Source of the DNA: Panagrolaimus kolymaensis
Taxonomy: Eukaryota; Nematoda; Chromadorea; Rhabditida; Panagrolaimidae
Assembly (NCBI GenBank): GCA_028622995.1
Contig: JAJQJQ010000062.1
Coordinates: 496,001 to 560,000 of the forward strand
Length of the DNA: 64,000 nt
Reading direction: 5' to 3'
In this document: piece by piece, positions 11,001 to 22,300 of the stretch
Layout: every line of letters begins with the position of its first letter
How positions within the stretch are numbered: the stretch's first letter is position 1
The notes under the pieces: generated by a model
The model's input: the letters and a program-made list of their open reading frames with translations, nothing else
The model's database searches: none
What the model was told of the DNA's origin: nothing
Position numbers and translations under genes: made by a program

Positions 11001-12190
11001 TTTGGTGGTAGTTGTTGTTGGTGGTCGTCGAGTTGTGGTTGGTCTTTGAGTGGTTGAAGGAGTTCCAACTAATGGAATTCGTGTTTCAGGTGTTACACGA
11101 TTATATGAGCTATTCCATGGAGTTCTGAAACGAAAAAAAAAATTAAATCCAGTTGTCTTCAAGGGAAATTTTTTATCGACTGCTGCTTTTGGAAGTTAAA
11201 ACCGTAGCTATTTTTGTGTATTAAAAAAAGGGAAAATATATTTTTTTTTGGGGATTGTCACTACTTACCTATCTTTAATATACCATGGAGCTCGACGAGT
11301 TGTGGATGGTGGAGATGGAGTCCATCGAGGTGTATGTTTGCTAGGGGTTACAGTACTCCATGGCATAGATTTTGGAGTATTTTTTACTGCATTTGATCCA
11401 CCACCTCCGGGCATGGCAATGGAAATAACTAAAAAACCAAATTTCTTAATTAAATGTCACAAAGAATTTTTATTAGTTTATTACTCACCAACATTCGATC
11501 CTGCTCCACCTCCAGTAATGCGACTACTAATTCCGCCATTAGGTCGAGATCTTAAATCTTGACAACATATGGATCGTCCAAGAACAAAAGATTGATCACA
11601 AACAAATCCCACAGGGCAATCACCTCCAGACGATGGTTTACAATATGCATATTCCCCGGAAAGAATCAAAGGATCCGCATTGAATGGACAAACATCCCTT
11701 TCTGATACTCTCACTCCACTTCGTGGAGTTGTGGTTGGAGTGGAAACAATCAAAGTGGTGGAAGATTTTTCTTTTTGTGTACCAAAACCAAACATTCTCA
11801 AAATGGTTGAAGCTAAATCACTTTCCGTTGCACTTTGTAATGCTTCTTGAGCGGATTTAGGTAATGCGGCTTTATTCGCCATTATCCATTCTCGTAATTG
11901 ATCCGTAGTAGCAGGAGCAACTGGGGCTATAAAAAAATATTTATTTCAAAGGGTTTTCATATAGTAAAAAATTTGGTTTTGGAGTTTCAAAACAAAAAAG
12001 GTTAGTAAGCGTTTTTCGATTAATGAAAATTACTATCAATTCTATGAATTTTTTATTGAATAGTTTAAAAAAAATTAAACTTTGAAACTTTTTAAAGTTT
12101 ATCGGAAAAATAAATGCAAAAAAAAAAAGGAAACTTACATATCGAAAAAAGAATAGCAAATAAAAATAATGGACGATTCAATCTAGTCAT
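8016..12190 (-). CDS. swip-10: Secreted metallo-beta-lactamase-fold protein, SWIP-10/MBLAC1-like
   Basis: Seven exons: 12190-12139, 11926-11489, 11428-11269, 11124-10778, 8778-8615, 8556-8401, 8210-8016; all phases match, 503 aa. N-terminal signal peptide (LLFLFAILFSI). A cysteine module follows in exon 2 (VCPFNADP...YC...CPVGFVCDQ...ICC, lustrin/EB-like), then a Thr/Pro-rich linker (RPTTTRRPPTTTTTKP). The MBL domain starts at NVNVSVLQAGSIR with LIDTGSASD. Metal motifs are THGHPGH, TPGHTQHD, VGDL and IPGHGQPF. The canonical HxHxDH Asp is replaced by Gly; the remaining His/Asp ligands are present. The family includes human MBLAC1 and C. elegans SWIP-10, a glial protein affecting dopamine neurons. 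The symbol is given for the family; orthology is inferred. The fourth intron (8779-10777) contains a whole second gene on the same strand. Confidence 0.8.
9120..10232 (-). CDS. Four-transmembrane protein nested in an intron of the MBL gene
   Basis: Two exons, 10232-10084 and 9705-9120 (stop TGA), joined through an R codon; 244 aa. Four hydrophobic segments: ALIGIFDLIALSVPLY, TLWLAGALGFFIIHLLANIL, FTVLVCICVTIFIYICL, and INFGGIFLVAGLTVFTFLQL, the last running on into WFFYILYDSYIL. A cytoplasm-like tail follows (REKQIERFVDLSLERYAKR) with Asn runs coded by AAT/AAC repeats. The spacing suggests a tetra-spanning membrane protein with both ends inside. I do not recognise a named family; it lacks the CCG and paired cysteines of tetraspanins. 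It lies entirely within the 2-kb intron between exons 4 and 5 of the same-strand host gene, which splices in phase across it, so it needs its own promoter. Confidence 0.75.
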
Positions 12191-15100
12191 GTTTTTCTAC
12201 CTTAAAAAATTAATATAAAATTTTTATGCAACCTTTTAATATATATTTTTTTAAAAACCATTTTATCGAAATGGATTAAAAAACGCGGCATAATTATTTA
12301 ATATAATATTTGATAACTATAAAATTTTTTTTTACAATAATGTTAAAAAAAAGGAGGAAGAAAAAAATATGTATCTAATTTAAATTTATGTTCTAAAATT
12401 TATAGGCATGAAGAAAAAAAATTAATTCAAAAGTTTTTGAAACTAATACAATATTTACTTTTGGTTTCAAAAGAAAATAAGCTAAATCGAAACACTATAA
12501 ACCCAAAAAAGTTAGAAGGATAGCGGCTTCAACAATTCCAAAACCGAAAACAACAACTCTCAAAGCACAAAATTATATTGAACAAAAACAAAATTTCAAA
12601 AATATGATACACAAAAGAAATAATAAAAAAAAATTGAACATCAAAAAATAAAAGAAAAGAGATGAAAGCTAGAAAATAAAAAGTGATGATGACCTGCTGC
12701 TTCTTCTTCTATCAACAATCTAAAAAATATGTATACCCGTTAAAATAAAATTCAAAGCCAAGGTTGGACAAAGGGAATAGAAAATCTTTCTTTTTTTGAT
12801 GCAATATATAAAATAATGAACTCCGCCTTTTCTATCTTTCATCCTTTTTAAAAAAAAAATTTTGACCAATAAGCCCCAAAATAAAATTTAAAATAAAAAA
12901 CGTGAAAAGTGAACACTTTTTTTTTGTTGTGCGTTTGTGTTTTTGGTGTCCATCAAAAAAAAAAAAAAGAATGGTCAAAAGCGAGGATGATTTTGAACGC
13001 AAGCAATAACATCAAAAAAATAAAATAAAATGGGTGGAGTAACTATTAACTAAAGTAAGTCATCGCTAGTGGAGATATTCGGAGGCAAAAAAATAGTTTA
13101 CTTTTTTTTATAAATTAAAAAGAATAAATAAAGACTTTCGATTTTTTTCTTATTAAAAAAAAGACGTAAACCTTTTTTTGCTTTTTTTTGGTGTCTTCGT
13201 TTTCACTCCTTTTGTGTTAGTTAGTTATTTTTATTGTTGAGCTGGCGACGACGATGTCGACGATAAATTCGGCGTCAACGAAGACCGAAAAAGGAGAGAA
13301 GTGAAGAACAAAAAAGTGCGAAAAATTCACACAAAAAAATATTTCTTTTTTTCTTCTTCTTTGAGTGAAAGGCCGCCGCCGCTGTTGGTGTTTCGAAGAA
13401 GCTCATCGTCGCCTTTTTTTTTCTCCATCGATGGTGAGATCGACAAATTTCGTTAACGAGGACGTTGAAGAAGAAAAAAAGTGATGAAAAAATTGAGTGA
13501 ATATAAAAACCCGCCAATCGAAGAAAAAAAAGATGAGAAAAAAAAATACGATTTCACGCAGCTTTCGCGACTGACACCATCAACACGCAGCCACCAAAGA
13601 TGGTTGAAAAGAAATAGAAAAAAAAAGTGAAATCCAAGTGAAAAGGAATAATAAAAAACTATTGCAAAAAAAATAAAAATACGAGGGCTTTCAGCAATAT
13701 CAAATTATATGATTTCTTTTCTTTTTCTTTTTTTTGAACGCTGAACAAAAAAGAAAAAACAAACAAAAAATAAAAATTTAAAAAAAAAAGTAATAATAGT
13801 AATACTTTTATCATTTTTTATGCGGTGTTCGAAAAAAAGAATGTTTTTATTTGTGGAGCTTAAAAAGTTGGGGCAATATTTTGGAATAAAACTCATAACA
13901 CAAAGTTGACTTTTTAAAGTTTGAAAAGCGAAAAATAATGGTTGGTAAAAAAATTTGAATAAAACCTTAAATTTTATTTATTTTGAATCAATTAAAATTT
14001 TGTTAGTTCTAAATTAATAGAAAATTTTTTATTGTAAAACCTAATTTTTAAGTTATTTTTAAAACGCAGCGATTTAGCATTATTAAAAAAATTTCATAAA
14101 TTAAAAAGATAGCTTTTAACACACACATTCTTTTTTGGAAGCTTTTTATACAGCGATAACCTTTTTTGGAATTTAGCAAAATTTAATTTCCATTTTTGCC
14201 CTTTCTTTCTCTCTTTTTTTTGTTTCTCAACTCACATTCTTCTCCTCGTTTGACATAGTCGTCAGCTTTTTCTTTTTCAAAAATTCGTTTGTTTGCACAA
14301 AAAGTGAGAAAATTATTCCGTTTTCAGTTTTTTTCACGCAAGCAGCACCAAACTTGTCAACTTTCTCACTTTTTCTTCTATTACTATTTTTAGAAAATAA
14401 TAAAGAAACAAACAAACACATAAAAATAGACTTCGATCACGGACAATAACGGCAAAAAAAAGAAAAAAAGAGATCAAATTTTAATTCGCGTTAGAGGAGT
14501 GAGTGAGTTGTTCGATCGCAAATATTAATAATATAATATCGCAACGCAATATAATATAAGTTTATATATTTATGAATTTTGTTTGAGAAATTAAATAAAA
14601 TTTTTTTTAGTGTTTATTGTTTGTTGACATTTGACGCCGAAATCCAAGAATATGTATTTTTGATCCATGATATTTTTTATTTGGAATAAATTTAAAATTT
14701 TATTTATCCTTGCTTTGGGGTTGAAGAGAGACTAAATTTTGTAGCTTTTTTCGAAATTTTTTCATCCAAATTTAGACCAAAAAATTAGCATATTTAATAA
14801 TTCTTTAAAAAATTGTTGTCACGATTTAAAAAAAACAGAAAAGTAAAAAAAATATTATAAAATTCTGAAAAATGGCCCTTTAGCAGAAATTATTTTCATA
14901 AAAAACTGAACCAAGAATTATATGCTTTTTTGACCCCAAACAACCATAATCCAAACAAATATATAAAACATAATACAAAAGTCGCAATAAAGAAAGGATT
15001 TTTTTAAAATTCAATATTTACGTTGTGAAATATCTTGCCGTCAGGTCAGTTAGATAGATTTCATTTGGGTTATTGTGTTGAAGGACAACAACGACAACAA

Positions 15101-17204
15101 TGAAAAAGAAAATGAAACTCAAATAAAAGAATGACTTTTTTCTTCTTCAAATAGACATAAATGACGATGACAATGTGTTATGCGAGTTTGATCTGAATTT
15201 TATGTTTTGGGAAATTTAACCCTTTTTTTCTTCTCTTTCAAGATTGCATTTGCAAATTTACAGCATCATTTTAAATAATACACAAAGAAATAAAAAACAT
15301 TTGGAATTAAAAATTTTAAAAAAATTAAGATATTCAAATAAAAAATATTTTCAAAAATTTTTATAATTACTAAGTTGCGTATTTCTGAGTTTTTTAATGG
15401 TTGCTTCTTTTTTAACTTTGGTTCGGGAAAATTCACAAAAAAAGTGATGCATATATTTAATTTTTTTTTGAATATTATGAAACTCAGAAAGAATTTTTTA
15501 TTATTTTATAAAATATACTTTTTTTACGATATTTTTATTGATACAGTATAATCAAATTCAATCATCTCAATCCCTTCCTTATTTGCTTTATTATTTTTAC
15601 TTTATGCCTGCTTAATCTAATCAGATCTATTTTTTCTTTTCTTTTCTTTTTCGCTTAACTCAAGGTTAAATAATCTCAAGTAAACAAACACAACAATACT
15701 TTTTATTATTTACGTTTATAAATTATCACATATTTCAATTCAATCAAAAAAAGCAATCATAATCACTTCCTCAATCTTTATTTATTTTTTTGATTGCTTG
15801 CTTTTTTTTTCTTTAAACCCGTCAAATGTTTGCAAATAATTTTTTTTGTCTTTGTTTGTGTGTTTTTAATTGTTGTGTCTTCTTTTGATGATTCTTTTTT
15901 TTTATTCTGAAGTTTAGCGACAATCTCTTCTCTTCGCGCACTCAATCTTGATCGAGAATGCAAATCCACCAAAATAAAAAATATAAAAATGAAAGTAAGT
16001 AAGTGAACATCGAACGAAGAAAGTGAAAAGCGCAAAAATTGGAAAGAAAAAAATAAAGGAAAGTGAATAAAAAAAATAATGGATTAATTTTTTTTCTTTA
16101 ATATTATTATTTTTAAGCGTGAAGTGAAGCTTAATAAAGAAAAAAGTGAAAAGCTAAAAGAATAAAAAAAATTTTCTTTCCCCCTTCTTTTTTTTAATAC
16201 CTTATATAAAAAAAAAGAAGACGAAGATTTAGATTTAAAAAAAAGAAGAGTTAATTATAAATGAAAAAAACGAAACGGTTGCTTTTAAAAAATAGTAATG
16301 AAAAAGAGGAATAAAAAAATATCATATTGAAGGGAACATAAAAAAATTATTTTTTTGTGACCTTTTTTTTAAATAAAAACTTTCAGAAAAAAACTTAACA
16401 TTCTCATAAAGCTTCGAATTACCGGGGTTTTTAAATATGTTACACATGAATGCCGCCTTGCAAGGAAAATAATAAATCGGTATTTTTTTCTAAATTTGTT
16501 AACTTCTTCTTTACTGTATCTTTTTTCTTCTACAACACATAATTTAATTTTTAAATTCCTTGAAAAATTATGCTACATTTCTTTTTGCAACACATGAATA
16601 AAAGTTTTAAAAAAAGTTTTCAAAATAATGAAAATTACATTCGTGTTGTGTTGACCATCACAAAACTCTTGTCTTTATACTTTCTTTAAGTTCAAAAAAA
16701 TATTTTAAATCCATTTTTTTATTGGATCGAGTGGGTGAATAAAGAAGTTATATATGTAAGTATGCGTATGTAAAAAAAAGTTGATTTTTTTGTAGTTTTT
16801 TTTATTTAAATATTTATTTTTCAAAAGTTTGTTTCGATTTTGACCAACATCAAAAACGAGTGTGAGTGAATTAAGTTAAACTTGAGTTTTTATTTATTTG
16901 TTCGATCATTCTTTCTTTCGCCCTGTTTTCACTTTTCTTTTTTGCTCAAATTTAAACTTCTTCTTATTTTATTTTTGTATGTTTTCAAAACAATGCAAAA
17001 CTTGAGAACCGAAAAACGAGTAGCAAAAAAAGACTGTCCAACGACAAAAAAAGAAAAGAAGAAACGGTTTCTCGTTTTCGACGTTTTTTTTAGTTTAGAA
17101 ATTGAAACGGAAAAAAAAGATCTGTGGTGCTTTGTATATATTTTTTTTAAACTTAAAATTGAGATAGATAAAAAAAACTGTTGCGTTTTATATTTTTTTT
17201 CTTT
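12191..17204. other. Gene-poor upstream region, nothing coding recognised
   Basis: Upstream of the MBL gene; homopolymer and trinucleotide-rich (GAC, CCG, CTT patches around 13.2-13.6 kb). The minus-strand frame 16035-15778 begins with a signal-like stretch but becomes Lys-rich low complexity and has no supporting exon, so it is not called a gene. Confidence 0.45.
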
Positions 17205-17259
17205 CTTTTTTTGAAAGTAAAAAAGTAAAGGTTTAAAACTTAAAATTATAAATCAAAGA
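17205..17259. repeat. Left copy of a direct repeat bounding a 2-kb island
   Basis: The core AGGTTTAAAACTTAAAATTA and the following TAAATCAAAGA (17229-17259) recur at 19296-19325 with one base deleted. Similarity extends to the left for about 25 further bases (TTCTTTTTTTGAAAG). Confidence 0.7.
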
Positions 17260-17501
17260 AAAAATATATATAAGTTGTCAAGTATTCCATCACGAAATAA
17301 AATGATATTATTATTACTGTAATAATTTACTTTCAATAAAACATAACAAAAAAGCAGCAAACGATTACTGAATATTTCAAATTCTTTTTAATTAAAGAAT
17401 AATAAAAAACATGTTGAGAGCTACTTTTTTTAAATCAGCTGAAAATTAAAGTATTAAAGCTCTTATTTTTATTGTAACAAAATTATAAGCCATTTTTTCA
17501 G

Positions 17502-17975
17502 TATAGTAACGTTGCATGAACTTATTCTAACTCGAAATCGACAAAGAAATATGATTTTATCAAAGTTTTGTTGGAACTTTCATATGAGGATGAGAATGTT
17601 TTCGGTCAAGAAGCAATTGAAACAGTCAAAGAACTTTCAAACATTGATTATGTTTACTCAGAAATTCGTGAATTCATTGTACTAATGTGCCAACTAATTA
17701 CAGAGCCAACTGTTCCTCCTGCCATTATTTGGTCAAGTTCGAATAGTGCTATTAATTATTAATGAAACATTATTAATGAAACACAAAATATTCCATGGAA
17801 TGAATCATATGCAAAAGCAGCACTTATTTTGCCTTTGAATATTGGTCCCATGGATAAAAGCCTTTTACCTGAAATAACTAAAGCTTGTAAAAAACCGCCT
17901 AATTTTATCAAAGGATATTTGTTGGTTTTATTGAGGAATTTACTATCAAAGTTAGATTTTTATTTACATGTTTAA
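17502..17975 (+). pseudogene. Broken fragment of a helical-repeat (possibly symplekin-like) protein
   Basis: After a TTTTTTCAG acceptor-like site the sequence reads VTLHELILTRNRQRN. One frameshift later (about 17552) it continues YDFIKVLLELSYEDENV...EAIETVKELSNIDYV, then MCQLITEPTVPP. It meets TAA and TGA (17760-17765) and resumes in the same frame with NETQNIPWNESYAKAALIL up to 17975. The stops coincide with a duplicated 14-mer (ATTATTAATGAAAC twice at about 17753-17782), so a small tandem duplication broke the frame. Good coding character with one frameshift and two stops means a dead copy. The helical HEAT-like pattern resembles the symplekin polyadenylation scaffold, but this is a weak assignment from memory. 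Confidence 0.6.
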
Positions 17976-18150
17976 TAACTTTTTCGTTGGTACTGATTTG
18001 ATTTTATTGGAGCCATTTGTATCTTTCAATAAACGACTTTCGCAAAAAGTAACAAATAAAGCAAAAGTAAAGCAAAGTTTCACATTTGACAAAGTATTAA
18101 TAAAACTTTATTTTTACATACATAATATAAAAGCAATACAAACACAAAAA

Positions 18151-18964
18151 TTATTTTTTCTTAGGCTTTTGTGGATTTGAAAGAGTATCAGCTGATCAAG
18201 AAACAATCATAGAGCCATAAGGATTAACATCATTTTTAACAAGTTGAACAGTATTACCACCACCAGATTTATATCATAAAATACGATTAAGTTCTTCAAG
18301 TTGTGGACGTTTTAGGACTCTCGTTTCTTTTGCTAAAATCGTAATATGAATGTGGAGAAAAAAGTGAGCATTCTAATAATTTGAAAGAAAATGTTTAATA
18401 AATATTCACTTACTTTTACAAATGCATTCATCACGGTGGCCTTCATATTTCGTTCCTTTAATTGGTTCAATACCTTCCACCAGACCAACTTCATACTTTC
18501 CATTTTTGAGTTTAAATAAACCTTGACATCTAGAAATTAAAAAAAATATTATGCTTTTAAATTAGGTAAAAATAATAAACTACAATGTTTTTTATTGGAA
18601 TATTATGTTAAAAGATGAAAAACTTACGGCGTTTGTGAGCATTTAAACTTAAAACCAGCGCGAACAAAATAATATTTATAACCATTTTCGAACAACATAA
18701 AGTTTTTCTTTTTATTGCGAGTAAAAGTAATCCATGTGTCTAAAATAAAGAATATATTAGTTTAGCAGTTGTTATATTTATAAAAAAAAACACACAAGTT
18801 TTAGCAAGAATTTTATTTTCTTCTTCAGTAATTATCTCAAGTTTACCTTCGCGACAAGCTTTTGCAAGTTTTTTTACAATATTTTTGACACTTGTATCAT
18901 CTTCAGTACTTTGACCCGAAGTATCCATAGTAGAATCAGATTCAACGCGAGTTATTTTGCACAT
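18151..18964 (-). pseudogene. FLYWCH-type zinc-finger gene with two in-frame TGA codons
   Basis: Four exons: 18964-18796, 18739-18628, 18529-18414, 18332-18151, with good acceptors and matching phases. The frame runs to a TAA at 18151 only if TGA at 18276-18274 and TGA at 18198-18196 are read through; both fall where Trp would fit (IL-x-YKSGGG and MIVS-x-SADT). The central part (TWITFTRNKKKNFMLFENGY, then KYYFVRAGFKFKCSQTPCQG...YEVG...GHRDEC) has the aromatic core, C-x4-C and H...C of a FLYWCH/MULE-type zinc finger. The first TGA comes after the finger, so a 151-residue product ending at IL is possible. Either a recently decayed gene or a shortened functional one. FLYWCH proteins bind DNA and are linked to Mutator-like transposases. 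It sits in the repeat-bounded island with the broken fragment at 17502-17975. Confidence 0.6.
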
Positions 18965-19263
18965 TATTTTATAAAGCTTTGAATTCGAATTGATTGAAGC
19001 TACTTAAAAAAGTAATAATGAAGATGACAGGTAAAAAATATTATACAAAGTAAATAAATAAACACGCAGTAGAAAATAGTTCTTTTGAAGCGCAAACAGA
19101 CTCATTGCTTTCCATTGCTGCAATCTTTTGCAAAACTCATTTTTTTCAAGGAAATTCCTCCGTAAATGTGTTTTTAAATTCAAAAAAAATTTGTTTAAGG
19201 ATTTTGGTGAGGGAATTATGAAAATTTACAAACGTTTTGATTCCATTTTTTTTTCACAGCTTT

Positions 19264-19325
19264 CTTCTTTTTTGTTTGAAAGGAAAAACGTAAAAAGGTT
19301 TAAACTTAAAATTATAAATCAAAGA
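19264..19325. repeat. Right copy of the direct repeat bounding the island
   Basis: AGGTTTAAACTTAAAATTAT plus AAATCAAAGA (19296-19325) matches 17229-17259 with one A deleted; the upstream part TTCTTTTTTGTTTGAAAGGA parallels the left copy. Confidence 0.7.
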
Positions 19326-22300
19326 TGAAAGAATTGCAATTCAAATTATTTTTTAGATAAAATCATTTTTTATTTCTAAAATTGGACCTTTGTCGTTTCC
19401 TTTTATTTTAAATTAGAAAATGGAAGAAAAAAAATAACAATGCGGCAAATAAAGAGTTAATGACAAGGTTGACAAAAAAATATTTTACTTTTATTTTATT
19501 TTTTGAGGATGCGCAGTAGGAGGCTGAATGCTACATATGTTAAAAAAAAGGTGTCTAAAAGCAAATAATAACAAGCAAGAACGAAACCAGCTGTTGATGG
19601 ATTTTTTCAGCGGTAAAAAACAAAAAACAAGACAAAATTTATTTCTTGCTTTATTAAAGCCATTGTAATAATATTTATGAGTTATTGGAAATTGAAAAAT
19701 ACCAAATTTATTTATTTAATAAAAAAATTTGGTTTTTGGAGAATTTATTAGCCTTTTTTTTCTTTGTTTTTTAACATAAATTTTTTTACACATTTGTTTT
19801 TTGTTTTGTGTTGTGTTCAATGACATGTAAAATTATTTGGTGTTTTTTCATTTTTTCCCTTTCTCTTTTCAATTTTCAAAAGGTTACAACATCTATGTTT
19901 TGTATAATTTATGAGCTCACCATTGTTTTATCCTTTTGTTGGTGGAGTTGAATGTTCAAAAACATCGTGAACAAAAAAATATAAAGAAGCTATTTTTTTC
20001 TTTTTCATTCCGACTTTTTTAAAATTTGTTGAAATTTTTTTTCTGATACATAGTTTCTGGTGTTTAAAAAAAAGGCCACCGATTCACTTTTCTCCTTCCA
20101 AAGATTTGTTGGATTATTTTTATAAATAATTTTTGTGGTGAGACTCCAATTTTATTTTCGAAGGCGAATTTGGTCCTATAAAGCAGTTCAAAGATTTTCT
20201 GTATCTATGTTTTTTTATATTACTTTATTCTAAAAAAACTATAATACTTATCTAAAATAAAAAATCTTTCATTTCTATTTCTTTTTTATTTCTATCTGAT
20301 TCGTCTGTAAACTTTTTGACATGACGGCTTTCTTATTTTTCTAATTTTCATTCCTGATAAGACAGACAGACACATGCAACTTTTATGCCTGACAAAAAAA
20401 AAAGAAGCTTCAACTAACTTTTCATGGTCAATTTTTTTAAATTCCTTTTTGATGGTCATTCACTATTTATTTATTGGCTACTCACTGTTTCTTTCTTTTA
20501 CGTTTTTTTATTCTTTTTTATTTTCTTCTTCTGAAGCTTTAAGAAAAAATAAAAAAAATAACAACAAAAACACTAAGAAAAAAAAAGTGGACTTGCAGCA
20601 GCACAGCATTCAGGAAATCACATTGAAAAAGAAAAAACGCAATTTAAAAAGAGAATCTAAAGCCACGGCAAAGATGTTGTCTCTCGTTTTTTTCTCTTCA
20701 TTTTGATGGACAATGCCCTCTTCTTTTTTTTGTCAATGGCTACTTTTTTTTTTCTTGAAGTCCACAATATTTTTATTTATTTTTTTGCTTAAAAATTATT
20801 ATTTATTTATTTTTGTTATTAGTTTTAAATTTCCACAATTGAACCTTTTTTCCTTTGCAAAAACGATATATAATATTTTTTTTATAAATTATATTGACAA
20901 ACGATAATAATTTTATCGTGTGCTTTTCTTTTTTCTTATTTTTTTTTTTGGCGGTCAATTGCTTCACTTGTTTTCTTCGTTCATTCATTCAAGCAAGCCA
21001 GCAACAAAAACCATGGCGCCAGATGCATATAAATGGATGGGTGCCAATTGAGTTGAGCGCGAAAAAAATAAGGATGAAGAAAAAAACCAGCTCAAAAAAA
21101 ACTAAAAATCATTGCCATATAAAAAGAAACCAATTTTTTTTTGTTTGAAACCCATTGTTGTGTTCAGTCAAGCATCTTCTTTCTTTCTTTTCATTTTTTC
21201 GTAGTTTTCTAACGTTTTCGATTCTTTTCGCCGCTGCTGAGAGTTTTGAAGAAGTGGGGTTGACAACCCTATCATATAAAGAAAGAGAAGAAAAATGGAA
21301 AGATAATTGCAAGGATGAGCGCTACAACAAAAAAAAATAAGATTAAAAAAATACAATAAAAATTATTTAATGGTTCCATTTTCACTTTTTTTTTGTTGTT
21401 TTGATTGTTAATAATGGGAAAGAAGAAGAAAGGAAAATGATAAATTTTAAAAAAGAATTTCTTTTTTTTAGGTTAGTTGAATGCTACAGCTTTTTATAAA
21501 ACTTGGAAATTTAAGAAAATTTAATATCCTCAGCAGAAAAGTAAATTTATAAAGGCCTTGAAAATTAAGAAACTTTATCGAACGTACGTAGAATAATTTT
21601 TCTTAACAATTATATTCTCGGTTCAAAACATAAATTTATAAATAAAAGTTTTGTAACGATTTTAACTCAAATATTTTTTTTATTTCTTTATTTCCAACAT
21701 TTTTTCAATGTTTTTTGAAAATACTGAACTTGATTTAAATATATTCAGATTTGTGATTTCTTTCAACAGAATAAAAAACACCATTAATTTCTGATAACCT
21801 TTTTTTGAAAACCCTTTATTGATTGGAGCTAAATGGCTTCAAACCTTCCGACTTTTTTAGACTTTCTTCTTACATCATTTTGAATATATATTTATTTATA
21901 TGCAAATGAGATCTGGCAGCAACAGCATAGTAAAATAAAAAGAGATATATCTTTTTCTTTTCTTTTCTACGGATACCCAAATTTTTTTAGCTTTAAAGCA
22001 AGCCTAAAGGCATTTATCAATTTTTTTAAATTTAAAATTTCTTTAAACTGTTGCATTTTTCATTTCTTAAAAAGCCTCTCCTTTTTTTTGGGATGCGCAA
22101 GTATGCCGCTACCGCCGCCGCAATTTGTTGGAGCTATCTTAAATTATTCAAAGTTATAAAATAAAATATATAAAAAGGAAAGTTGAATTATACGTATTTT
22201 AAAGCTTAGCTTCTTCTTCGGCTGCTTTTCTTTTAAAATCTTTTAAAGCCTTTAAGCTTTTTCGATTCCTTCCATCTTTGGATTGTTCTTCTTCTTCCAA

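Noticed and set aside
11214..11562. Plus-strand frames of 60-104 codons
   Set aside because: They are antisense to well-supported exons of the metallo-beta-lactamase gene.
15778..16035. 85-codon minus-strand frame with a signal-peptide-like start
   Set aside because: After the first 40 residues it is Lys/Thr low complexity, and no downstream exon or family match was seen.
18151..18964. Alternative genetic code with UGA as tryptophan
   Set aside because: UGA ends the Ly-6 and four-TM genes at natural positions, and the long ptp-3 frame contains none; the standard nuclear code holds.
20374..21356. Cluster of overlapping frames of 60-110 codons on both strands
   Set aside because: Composition is Phe/Lys/Ser from homopolymer tracts; there is no splice support or recognisable motif.
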